Shown piece after piece: positions 11,454-23,000 of a stretch of 64,000 nt of DNA. Origin of the DNA: Dysidea avara (lineage: Eukaryota; Porifera; Demospongiae; Dictyoceratida; Dysideidae); the NCBI RefSeq assembly GCF_963678975.1, contig NC_089279.1, positions 27,266,004 through 27,330,003 of the forward strand, in the 5' to 3' direction. The stretch's first letter is position 1. Each line of letters starts with the position of its first letter. The position numbers and the translations under genes were made by a program. Under the pieces are notes generated by a model that was not told the DNA's origin, made no database searches, and saw nothing but the letters and a program-made list of their open reading frames with translations.

Positions 11454-14286
11454 TTACATTGTATAGTACGCAATAACACAACTAATATTGTCTGCTCTGA
11501 GATTCTTAGAGTGCCATGTAAAGTAAGCCTTATCAATTATACTCTTCAATGCATAAGAGATCTGGGTTCTTTTATTCATCCAGTCTTCACTTGTAGCCGG
11601 TCCTTTACATATGCTATAGACAATTTCAGCTACTTCTTGTGGATCAATCACATCCCATATACCATCACTGGCTATTACAAAGAACAAGTCACTACTAGTC
11701 AAGTAATGGGTGCAGGTGTATGGAACAGGTGACATTAAGTATTCCCCACTCCTTGTAGCACTCCAGAGGTCACCTAGACTTCTTGATAGATTTGGTCTTG
11801 GAAAGTTACATGGTATAAGCCCGTCTCCTTCCCACAAGATACGTGTCTCTCCACGAGCACTAACATAGACACTTCCACCAAGATGCTCGATTCTCTTTCT
11901 CTCTTCAACGTCCACAGGTCTGTGAGTCTTACTAAGTTCTTTTGCCAAAATTTCAGGCTCTCCTAATCCACCATAGTTAGGATTTCTACATGCTAGTATT
12001 ATCTTAGAGTCACCAACATTTACTACATGAACTCTATCAGCTTTGAACAGTGCACAGGCCACTGTAGTACCAGCATAACTTGGTATACTCTTGACTGTTT
12101 GTTTCCATGTGTCTGTTGTGAAGAAATTTACCAGTTAGACAAATACATACTATAAATAAAACAGGGCTATAAAAAATGCCATACAATAGAATGCAGTGCA
12201 ACTTGTCCATAACAAACATTTTTGGGATTAGGAAGAGGCTCACTTCTTTCAGAGATCATTTTATTTTTCATATGGCACGAGCAAGGCTATGCTTTAAATG
12301 ATTTATGGAACTTTCTACTCGTGTAGCTTCACCATACACTAGAACTCGTAATTAACATGCATTACATGAACTATTAGCAGCCTGAACACACACAAACCAG
12401 TTTAACAAAGTAACTCACGCGTAGTTCACGATAGTTTGGCATGGTAGACGCTCATTGCGTCTTTTGGCAGGTTTTGCTCACAACCCACAATCGATTCTAT
12501 TGTGAGTCACATGGTGAAGTATTTCCGTGATATCTCCAGGACTTGTCCGTTTACATTAACAAACATAACAGCAACGTTACCTTCTCCCACCCATCATCGA
12601 AGCATTTAGGTATGTCTATAAAAGCAATCCAGTGGTAGAAATCGTATTGGTTGGGGTGATTGATCACTCAGTGCGGTGAGGCTATCAGCCTTCACTGGCT
12701 TGGGTGATTAGTCGTACTGGCGCGAGCCCCGTAGGCTATTAGCCTACACTAAGGCACGTGGGCAACTGTGCTTTATTGCCCACAAAGAGTGCTTTATTGC
12801 ACCGCAAAGAGTGCTTTATTGAACGAATAAAGCACTCTTTGCGGTGCAATAAAGCACTCTTTGTGGTCAATGAAGCAGTTGGCTGGCTGAGAGTGTACTT
12901 TATGAAATTTAAAGTACACTTTTTCCTTTGATCTCGCCCACATAAAGTTCTATAATATTATTTTCAAGTCTCCCAGTTGGGCATTGGAGGGCTTGCACAG
13001 AAGGCAGAGTCTGTACTAGGTGCTCACCACTAGCCCAGGGAACCTAAGTGAAAATTGTTGAGTTTAGTATCCTAAAGTAAAGCGGTACAAGTACCAAAAA
13101 AACAACAACAACCCAACCATGACTTCAATCTGCAGTACATTGAAACCAATATGTGCATTCAGGATATACAATGCATACTGGCACCAAGCACTTTCCCTAA
13201 AGGTGTTGATTTGTAGTTAATGTGCCAATAGCTTCATGTGCTGTCTATAATTATACTGCCACATAAGAACTAAATAGGAACTGTTGGTAATTTTTTATGT
13301 AACACCTTAAGTTATTGTACACGTGGATGGATTGCAGGCATGTCATTCTTCATATTGTAAGGCTGTGCAACAGGCAGAACATTTAATCCTAACTCAATAT
13401 GCCATTTTTTTTCCTTTGATATGCAGTGTATAGAGCTATATGGACTATTTTAACAAAACAAACTTGCAGTAATTTGCATAGGTGGTAGGTAACAGCTTGG
13501 CTTCAGATTTTTTTCGTTTCAAAGGTGCATGTTTTTGCATGCTTTTACATTGTAGTGACACATGGATCAACTGAATGACATGTGCTTAGTTAAACATATA
13601 TATTCAGTACCAATCAAAACCTGTGTATGTGTACTTGCCACTACATAACCAAATGCTAGTCAAGCATACAACAGATATAATACTATATATTTAATTAAGA
13701 TTTAGCTAATAGAATTACAATGGTTTACTTGAGCTCACTAACACACATCATGATGCATGAATCCTAGAGTCTAGACAGCTAGCAACACTTCTTCATGTAA
13801 TGCGGTATCATGAAAGGAAGCTAATCAGTTTATAGTGGGTGGGTATAAGTGAAGCTACCATGCATATATATGCTTAAATGGGTGAGCACCATAGCCTCTC
13901 TTTGTAGCACTCGGAATTTCAAGTTAGTGGTTTAAACTAAACAGCTGATGATAAATGAAAATAGGACAGTCCTTACCTCTAGCTGACCACATGTCCTCGT
14001 GGATCTTCATAAAAGCTGTCTCCATAGCTCTCGACACTTTCACTGGATCACTGCTGTAAATATCTTCGTTCACCTTCATAGTTTGACAGAGGTTATCACG
14101 AGCATATTCTGCTGCCTCAACTCCAGCGTGGCCATCAAACAAAGCCAGAAAGTCGATTCTTTCGCGGTTCTTCTCCCGCATAATTTCTACAGTAATAAAA
14201 TCTTCACAAACTGAACGATCTCCTTTCATCTTTTGCCCTCTAGCAATCAATCCAGTGGACCGTACTAGCTGCAAGTTCGCTGCCAT
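11454..14286 (-). CDS. PPM1D: PP2C-family Ser/Thr phosphatase, PPM1D-like
   Basis: Two exons: 14286-13977 and 12112-11454, joined in phase (donor GTAAGG, acceptor CACAACAG), giving 322 residues. Seen: an N-terminal DRSVCEDF (acidic metal ligand), LALFDGHAGVEAAEYAR (the usual DGHGG with Ala for the second Gly), YAGTTVACAL, VNVGDSKIILA, RSLGDLWSA, FVIASDGIWDVIDPQEVA and LRADNISCVI at the C-terminus. The order is that of the metal-dependent PP2C fold, with the Asp residues of the Mg/Mn site present. The GDLWS phrase and overall length without a long C-tail are closest to PPM1D (Wip1), which dephosphorylates stress and DNA-damage kinases in animals; that role here is inference. I chose the ATG at 14286 (MAANLQLV) because family homology begins there; an in-frame ATG at 14319 adds 11 residues. 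The 1.86-kb intron contains a large palindrome. Confidence 0.85.
12113..13976 (-). other. Intron of the phosphatase gene
   Basis: Besides the palindrome region (about 12640-12960), it holds a stretch (12960-13020) repeated near 5970-6030 and otherwise featureless AT-rich sequence. No other exon recognised. Confidence 0.6.
12780..12866. repeat. Perfect 41-bp-arm palindrome in phosphatase intron
   Basis: Left arm 12780-12820, loop GAACG, right arm 12826-12866; all 41 positions pair. Each arm itself contains the phrase AAAGAGTGCTTTATT twice, so the region can also fold as nested hairpins. It sits in a 12640-12960 repeat whose right part (12887-12950, AAATTTAAAGTACACTTTTT) matches, inverted, 44818-44866 near receptor B. 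Confidence 0.95.
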
Positions 14287-14309
14287 CACCAAAGTGTAGC
14301 GCGGATTAC

Positions 14310-14400
14310 GGGCGTGCATGCACGTGTTTTTAGTAGTCTCGCTTTTTGTGTGGGGACGGCAAGTAAATTTGCCGCCCCCGCAAGATTTTGTTTATCTATA
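14310..14400 (-). promoter_or_regulatory. Probable upstream region of the phosphatase gene
   Basis: Immediately 5' of the phosphatase start: a GTGCATGCAC palindrome, a CACGTG E-box (14321-14326), and a near-palindrome CGGCAAGTAAATTTGCCG at 14357-14374 in a locally GC-rich stretch. No TATA box seen. Inferred from position only. Confidence 0.3.
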
Positions 14401-14612
14401 GATCAACTTAGGTGGACACTGAAAGCTTGCGCTTTGTTGTTTGCTAGTCCCTTAAATCATCTTATACTCAATGGCAATAGCTCTACTTGTAATAGCTTAA
14501 GTATTGCTGCAACAGAGCCTGATTGCACTATTAGAGTGCATGCATTAACTATTAACCGAGCTATAGTTGTGCACTTCTGTTGGTCAGTAGCTAGAATCTA
14601 TAGAGGCATAAC

Positions 14613-15512
14613 TAGGGACCCGCCGATTATGCTCATAATTTTACCTATTATGCTATGCTGCACTGCTCAAAAATTCACCTTATATGCTTAAATTAATGCT
14701 CAATATTTACCTATTATGCTCGATTATGCTCAATGTTCATGCCTTAGTTGATATACTTTGCTACTAGTTTAACACTGTATAGAAAGAAAAAATGGGTGGC
14801 TGGAACACAAATAATAAATTCTTGCTGCATGTAAGAGAAAAGATCGATATACTCTAATAGAACAGTCAGTGTGATGATTGTTCTATTAGAGTTACTGACT
14901 GCTCTATTAGAGTATATCGATCTTATTTTGCAATTGTCATTTTTCCAGCAAGAATTTATACTGTCGTATAAATATTTAACCTATTATGCTGGCATTATGC
15001 TCAATGCTTTTAGGCCCCTATTTGGTGATTATTAGTTTCTCATCCACCGCCCGCATCCTTCTTAAGCTACCGCATGGTAAGCCATTATTTACTCTGTGCA
15101 TGCTTAGAAGAACACGTGATACCAAACTGTTATAATTTTTTGTTGATGAACGCTACAATGCGCTATATACTGTTGTTTTCCTTAGCAAATTGCTGCAGTG
15201 CCAGTTGCAATCGTGTTCTATCGACTTCATCAAAGCAGGCTTTCAGTTGACTGTCGAAAAACAGTTGGCGATCACGAAAAGTAGAAGCAGCTGCTGAAGG
15301 AAATGTTTGTAGTAAGAAAGAAAGACAATTTGGACAAGGTCTGTACATCAGTGTGTTAATATTATAAAATAATGGCATAATGGTAATACCCTCCCGCCCG
15401 CATCATAATAATTAGAAAGGCTGGATGAGAAACTAATAATCACCAAATAGGGGCCTTAGGTACCTATAGCTATTATGCTCAAAATTATGCCAGCATAATC
15501 GGCGGGTCCCTA
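14613..15512. mobile_element. hAT-type MITE, TAGGxACC family, copy 2 (carries a nested element)
   Basis: The ends TAGGGACCCGCC / GGCGGGTCCCTA lie between a perfect 8-bp duplication GGCATAAC (14605-14612 and 15513-15520). CTATTATGC words fill both sides. At 14841-14930 the motif is present three times in the order plus, minus, minus, the outer two as arms of a hairpin flanked by GATCGATATA. A second element (15013-15455) has inserted into its right half. Confidence 0.92.
15013..15455. mobile_element. Harbinger-like MITE nested in hAT MITE
   Basis: Inverted ends of more than 30 bp, GGCCCCTATTTGGTGATTAT... / ...ATAATCACCAAATAGGGGCC, flanked by TTA on both sides (15010-15012 and 15456-15458). 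A 3-bp TTA/TAA duplication and G/C-rich tips fit PIF/Harbinger. The host copy at 18862 lacks it, which gives the empty site. A 71-codon open frame inside (15163-15378, minus) shows no known domain. Confidence 0.8.
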
Positions 15513-15520
15513 GGCATAAC

Positions 15521-16079
15521 TACTGACCATCACTAGCTGTCCATACTGCAATGTAACTATAGAGATAGCTAGTGCCTATATACGTAGTATAAAAATCTTT
15601 GGTAAACAGAAGACTATGTAAGCTATTTTCAATTATAAGAACAGTACTCACTATATGTAGCTACGTAGCTATAGCACAGTGCATGGAACCCCTCTGAGGT
15701 AGTTGGAGAATTTTTATTTTGTAAAAAGGAGTTAAGGGCTGGGGTGTACAAGCTATAACACTATACTGATTTAGGACTAAAGAGGTTGTCCGGTATTCAG
15801 GGCTGTCCTGTAAGAGGGGTTCCATCCACGTACTATACTTACAAATAATACACACCACATATACAACTGCTGTGATTCACTTAAGTTGATGCATGGTTAC
15901 TATCACAGCAGCAAAGGTTGATAAGCAGCAAGCATGCACTTTGCTTCTCAAAAACTGCTAGCTATGCTAATGCATTAATATTGAAGATGCAATTGTGTGT
16001 TTGTGGGTGGCTTGAAAATCATTTCAGCAATTTATTATATTACAAATTTTTTTAGCAATTGACAACAACATTTACATAG
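15521..16079. other. 3' flank of receptor A; left edge of the segmental duplication
   Basis: From about 15913 (ATCACAGCAGCAAAGGTTGAT) to the stop codon the sequence matches the 3' flank of receptor B from about 44873. Left of that the match ends, so the duplication boundary lies near 15900/44872. AATAAA on the minus strand at 16036-16031, 44 bases after the stop, is a likely poly(A) signal for receptor A. Confidence 0.65.
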
Positions 16080-17000
16080 TCAAAGACACTGTGAAATCAG
16101 TTTAAGGAGAACATCATCACTCTTAGATCCAACAACTTGCTTGTCCTCAACAAGCTTTGTGATATCTTTTGACAAAGCCTTCACTTGACCAAGGAAAAGT
16201 AGAAGCTTAGATATTCTTTGGGAAGAATTTGTAAAGTTTCTTTTTGCATAATCCTCGAGTGATTCTAATCCAGCATCTTGTGTACGTTCAATCATCTTCT
16301 GTCCACTATCAGACAAGTTGTGTACAACTAAAAATGATGTAAAATAAATTGCTATCATAATCAAATAATTAATACTCACATGGATTCATGAAGGTAATCA
16401 ATTTGAGACATGAAAGTTCTGTTTCATCTAATTGAACATCCTGCATTTTGGCTACACACTCCTTGGTCAGTTTTTGTATGGAGGAGACTACCACCGAGTT
16501 GTCAGTCAGATACAAGTGTGCTAAATGGTCACTGTTGAAAACAGTATCACTACCAGTTGGAAGCTTGGTGATATGGTAAACGAGTTTCAGTGCGTATACT
16601 TCCATCCATGATTCTTTAACCAATTTAATTTGATCTTCAACAGACAATTGGGCAAACATTGGTATTTTCTTTGCCCATGATATCACACTTAGCAATGAAC
16701 TGCTTGTGCTATCTGGTATCTTTCCTTCAGTTATTGGACTAACCATGGGTAAAATTGGATTGTTTTCTCCCTCCTCTGCCCTTGCAAGTATCTCTAACAT
16801 CACGGAAGTTGACATAGCTTGGATATTGACATCATTGTTGAATGAATTGTTGACCATGTGCATAGGTGAATAAAATGGAAAAGGCATGCCCACAGTACCA
16901 ACAGTCCTTGTACTCTGTTGGACTGAACTAGTGCTCTTGGTATGTTCAGATGACAACTTGCGCTCTTTAGCTGGATAAGGTGTTCTCTCTTCTTGAACAG
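16080..17000 (-). CDS. Receptor A exons 2 and 3 (hinge and ligand-binding domain)
   Basis: Exon 2 starts after TTTTTTTTCAATAG at 17000 ([15 protein letters not shown]) and ends at 16380 before GTGAGT. Exon 3 is 16327-16080 ([11 protein letters not shown]...). The same two exons, with the same borders, exist in receptors B (45934-45338, 45285-45038) and C (54883-54245, 54150-53906). Confidence 0.88.
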
Positions 17001-20000
17001 CTATTGAAAAAAAACAACAGGATCTTTAAATACTATACTACAATAACATAATCTTACCAGCTTATAGCTTAGACTTGCCTGTGCTAATCATGCAAGCACC
17101 ATTTGATTAAAACTAAAGAGGTACTATACTGCTTAAACTCAGGCAATGATTAGGCATTCTCTATACTATCAGTATCAGAGCCAACAATGGCACATGCATT
17201 CCCTGACGAAAAACTCTGAAGCTAGCACTTTATGACAAAGTGCTATCTCAACTGCAGTACCATATTTTCAATATGTCACAACCATGCATGTAGTGGAAAC
17301 TGAAATCTTGGTTCAAACCCATGAAACATACTTTGATCCCTAAAAATAGGAGCTTTGTGATTTAAGCACATGCAAACAGCATGCGGGGGGTGACCGTGCA
17401 CTTGGTTTGAACATTTTATGCATATACTCAAATCACTGACTATAATCAAAGTTCATTGATACGTATGTTGTGGGTAAGTCAAAAGTTGGTTGGAAAGCTT
17501 AAGTGCTGCTTAATCTAAAGTTTGAGGCAGTATTTCTTTGTGAGGTTGAGATCTTTAAAACAATCAGAAATTAGTTTATCAGCCATAGCCATATTCAGCT
17601 TCAGCATCAGTAATATAATTACTAGATTTACAGTACTGTCATATTTTGACAACAATTCAAAAACAGCAATATGTTTACGAAAACAATAATCAAAAGAAGA
17701 CAGCAATCAAAAATTTATATTTTTGCTAAAATGGATATTGGATTGATTATAAATATCAGCTGTTGCTATCATTGCATAATTGACAAATCCAATTTAGATT
17801 CATTGCTAGCGGTATAGTTATACACCTGTATGGCTCCTGCACAAGAATACACTAGACTATACCATGTGCTATATAGCTTATGATCATTTTGTCTTTGGCA
17901 TAAATTATGGGAGAGCGTATCATATTAATTAACACCATAATTGATTTGTCAATACATGGCTACATACTTGGGCTGTGCGATAATAACGATAATGTGATTA
18001 TCATAATACCTATGTCATTACCATGATAAAGATAATGTTTTCTATTATCAATATCTCAAGATAACAGTAAATCTCTGTAGACTATTGTATATTAAAAGCA
18101 GGCAGATGGTACTCTTGTGAGTAAGGTCACAATAAGGATTTTTCCAAGATATACTAGCCTTAAACAATTATTATTACACTAAACTGTGCTTGCAAAAGTA
18201 CTCTATGACAATACTTCATTATCAGGGGCATAGCCAGGATTTTTTTAAGGGGGGTTCCAGCACCAGCATTGAGTTACCAGAAGCAGGGGGCGCAGCCCCC
18301 AGCCGCTGAGAAACTTTTATTTTAATGAATCAAAACTCAGCAAATTGCTATATTTTATGCAAAAAGTACATTAATTATGATGCATATAAGTGCCCCTGGG
18401 ATGAAGGTAGTACTAGATAAAGCCACCTAGTGGAAACAGACAGTATAACACATAGAGACACATAGTAATCTGTAAGTGATAGTTATCTCACTGTGGTAAT
18501 AAGAGCCATGAATCCACTGATACAAATGGAATGACTTACAATCAAAACAATATAACTATACAAATATGCATAGCATGAATTCATTTTGCATAACACAAGT
18601 GATAAATTACTGGAGCTCTATATCTTTAAATACTGCACACCAAAGCTATAGTAGTATAAGGTCATGCTAAGTTTTGCATTTAATGTTAGAATGTCTGAAA
18701 AACTTCATATGGACATGGATATATTTACATGCATGTTCAGTATACTTGACTGCTCTATTAGAGTATATCGATCTTTTTAACAAGTTTTGAAGAGGCCTAG
18801 GGCTCATGTTACCTCTGTATATCCTTCCCTGAGAGATGAATGCAAGCTTATCAATTGTTGTTAGGGACCGGCCGATTATGCTCATAATTTTACCTATTAT
18901 GCTATGCTGCACTGCTCAAAAATTTACCTATTATGCTTAAATTTATGCTCAAAACTTACCTATTATGCTCAAATTATGCCCAATTATTTATGCCTCAGTT
19001 CCCATGCTCTGCTAATAATTTCCAGTTTATGGATAAATAATAAGTGGCTGAAGCACAAACCTACTTGTCAATATGCATATCACAGAAAAGATCGATATAC
19101 TCTAATAGAACAGTCAGTTATGTGATTGTTCTATTAGAGTTACTGACTGTTCTATTAGAGTATATCGATCTTTCTGTGATAGCTATTTTTATAAGCAAGA
19201 ATTCATACTATTACAAAATATTCTACCTATTATGCTAGCATTATGCTCAATGCTTTCAGGCACCTATTATGCTCATTATTATGCCAGAATAATCGGCGGG
19301 TCCCTAATTGTTGTGCTGTACCATTACACTATATTACTCACTCATTTTGTCCTGCCACACTAAATGGTGTGTTAGGATCCTGCTTGCAGAAGTCTAAATT
19401 TTACAGGGGGTTCCGGAACCCCCCCTCCCTACGCCCCTGATTATCGAGATAATATAATTTATTGTGATAAAATGGTTTGGTTTTTTTGCTATCGAAGCTT
19501 GTCGAAATATATTATCGCACAGCCCTACTATATAGAATTAGTCCTCAAATAAATGCTGCCACACTAGAACCATTAGCCAGCAAAGTGGTCTGTGTTGGCA
19601 CAACAGAAAATGTAAGCACAAAAATATATATTAAAATTATTATAATAGAATATCATCAACTAGCTGCTATGCACACATATCTGTGGCTACATTAAATCAA
19701 ACAAATACAAGAACAAAAACTAGAATCAACAAAGTGGTCTATATGTCACCCTGTGGAGGATTCTAGGAATTATGATAAGCCATATACCACAGATATATCT
19801 ATCTATAGCTGATAAGCTGTCTGTCTATCAGTCCATCTGCTTCGTTACGCCGCTAACTAAGTAGATGTGAACCTGTTAGAGGCTGTTCAGAGACGTGCTG
19901 CACGGTGGGTTCGTGGAAGTCGCTGGAACCAAACTACGCACTCTTGGTCTATTTCTCATGATGTGTGCTATAGAAAGCTGTGTTTACCATCCTTATCTGC

Positions 20001-23000
20001 CAGGCGGGATGATCTGTCAGTGTGTGCTCTTCAAGACATTTGTCATGCTGGTTCTATTAAGTTTTCAAACTATTGTACATACAACACTATGCCTACGCGT
20101 AGCCATCGTCTTACCCTCATACCCCCACCTTCATCAATCAATGCTAGATGATATTCTTATTTTGTCCGTGTTTGTTTTGTGTGGAACAAAGTACTAATCA
20201 GTATTCTGGGAATTGAGAGCCATTCTGTTTTTCGCCATGCTATTTACAAACATTTTGTTGTAATTTTTAAATGTAATTTATTGTTGTTGATTTGTTGTTT
20301 TGTAGATGTAATTATAATAGTTGTTGATTTGTTTTGTTTTGTAAGCGTTATTTTGTGTGTTTTGTGCATGATTGTATGTGTTTTGTACTAGGACAGTACC
20401 TTGTACAGGTTTGCCTTTTGTGCTGTTAAATAACTCAACAACCGGCAAAGCACGTATCGATACGGGACTTTAACGAAATTAAGCGCTCATCATCTGGCAA
20501 CTCCAAGTTTGTTGTTACACGTCGCTACGTGCTTCTGTTCGTTCTCCATAAAGCGTTGAAGGTGTTGGTGTAGAGGAAAACTTGAGCTAAATTCCTGTCA
20601 AAACCACGAAAGCGTTAGCGCATAGAACCGTTAACCCAAAGGGCCAAGGTTCGATTCCTGCCCATGACAACTTTTTTTTCTTCTCAGTGCCACCTTTTCG
20701 TGACACACTTTTTCATATGTCAGCTATTGACGACGATTACTCGGCAATCTGTTCACGTATCGACACGATTCACACGCGAAATGAAATGCTCACCATCTGG
20801 CTACGTCGCAAAGTTTATTGCAAGTTTCTACGTTCGTTCCTTCGTCCACTACAGCACGTTGAAGGCCATGATGTAGAGAAAACTTCAGCTACATTCCATT
20901 GCTAACCACACGATAAACAACTCAGCTGGTAAAGCACCTCCCTGAAGTTGTTGCGGTGACTGCTATGTAGCGCGTGGGTTCGAATCCTGCCAGTGACAAA
21001 ATTTTTTTTCGTTTTATATACCTTTTTGGTGCATACTTTTTCTAACCCACTTTTTCTTCTCATAATAAGTTCATAGCATCCAGGTATTGCTACACTGCAT
21101 ATGGACTGTTGGAAAAGTATACAGTAGCACATTTGATAGGTATAGGGCAGGCGTGGGCAAGCCAATTGTACGTTTGTCTGTGTGTTTCTCCTGTGTGTTC
21201 TATTAGAGTAAGTACCTTCTCTTTGTAACTCCAATTCTTTGTGATGTGATGAAGTATGTACCTGTGTATTAAGTTAATTTTGCTCAAACCTCTTGCAGTA
21301 TAGCTAAAAGTGCTTTAAACGCTGTTGACCATGTTACTACAGTGCCTGCATGATAAGATAGTACCACATAATTTGCACATGTCTTGGTAATTATTACATG
21401 CAATTCTGCTGTTTAGTTAACTCCATTTTCATATCACTTTAACTATTAGGCTTGCACGATGGTGAAATAAATTCATGATATCACCATGCATGCTACTCAG
21501 TTTAGGACATGCTTCATTCCTAAAGCACTGATTCATGTTATTGTGGTTAATGTGAAAATGTGCATGTAGGGCAGGTACCATGAATATACAGGCATGGGCA
21601 GGCCAACTGGTTTGTGTATTAATTTTGTTTGTCCCATGCACAGTAAGTGCCTTCTCTTTTTAACTCCAATTCTTTGTGATGTTAACGCCTAAATTATAGC
21701 CAGGAAGTGTGTACCTGTGTATTAAGTTAATTTTATTCAATCCTTCAGTTGCTTGCAGTATAACTACAAGTGCTTTAAATACTATCGACCATGTACGTTG
21801 TTACAGTAGGATAGCACCACATAATTTGCACATGTCTTGATAATTATTGGTTTAGCTTACATGCAGTTCTGCTGTTTAGTTAACCCCATGTTCACATTAT
21901 TAGGCTTGTTAATGTGAATGTGTAATGGTCCTGCACGTAGGGCAGGTACCTATGCTAGTAGCTAATATAATCTACTCCTTCCATTATTTGGATATAACTT
22001 GCTAGCAAGAGTTCATAATATAAAAGAGAGGAGAGTGTTCCACTTAAGTATAGGATGTACAAATGCATAGCACGGAGCATTCTTGTTTATTTACATTATT
22101 TCTTGTATGTTAATTTAACACGTGAGGTGGCAATAACAACCCAGACAAGCACTAAGTTGCATTGTTTAGCGATTGGTATTGAAGCATTTATTGATTTAAC
22201 ATGTGAAGTGACAATAGCCACCTAGATACTGCTAAGATGCATCATTTAGCTATTAACTTCATGGAAGGAACCCCTAAGAGGCCCGTTTCAATATACCAAG
22301 ATACATTCGTCATGAGTGATGTACCGCTATGGCTACAGTCTCTATACCTTGGAACGATTCGCAGAGTCTACTTTGCAAGTGAAACTCTTGGGTCAAACTA
22401 CGCCTATTACTATACCAACAAGATTTCTGGAGTCGTCATCTGTGTTAAATGAAATCCTCACCAATAGTGATGCAGACAGCACTTTTTTTTCCAAAATCAA
22501 TTAAAACACAATGTCAAGAAAAACAATTATAGCAAAGTAATTTATGTAACAAAGAACAGTTTGGCTTCAGCCTGGATTAAGTCAATTGGTATTGATATTA
22601 AAGATTGCCCAAAACATCATCTAGATCCTCAAACATCTAATGGATGAACACAAAAGGGAAAAAGATAAACAGCATCTCACCAATCCCATAATGGCAGCAT
22701 AAGGTGTGTTCTATTTGCTAGAAAGAAGGGAGGCAAGGCAATCATAAAACGCAGTAGCTTCATCAGCCATCCCTCCAGTAGCTGAGAAAATCAAAGGAGT
22801 AAATGAACCATGTTCTATTTCATATATTCGGGTCTCATATGAGCGCTTCTTAGATTGTACCAATGACAGAACTTTTGCCAGTTGAGCCAGACTTAACGTC
22901 ATCACCAATCGAGGATAAGCGTTGTAATTCTATGCAATTAGCCACAGTTTGCACAAGTCTGACCAATGAGGATACTGTTAATAGGAACCTTTGCTGCCTC

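Larger units (their letters stand above)
17968..19527. mobile_element. hAT-type element, outer shell of a three-level nest
   Basis: Inverted ends TTGGGCTGTGCGATAATAA / TTATCGCACAGCCCTA, with GATAAT words inside both ends. The flanks CTACATAC / CTATATAG are a diverged 8-bp duplication (6 of 8). In receptor B's intron the same flanks (ATACATG then TATAGAATTA, near 47140) are joined without the element, so this is an insertion that followed the A/B duplication. Confidence 0.8.

Noticed and set aside
14314-14691. 125-codon plus-strand frame upstream of the phosphatase
   Set aside because: It crosses into the hAT MITE at 14613 and has no domain; a chance frame.
15163-15378. 71-codon frame within the Harbinger-like MITE as a transposase piece
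   Set aside because: No DDE or Myb-like motif visible; too short to support.
20908-21000. Functional tRNA gene
   Set aside because: A and B boxes are good, but the acceptor and anticodon stems do not pair and it is one of two diverged copies in a repeat.
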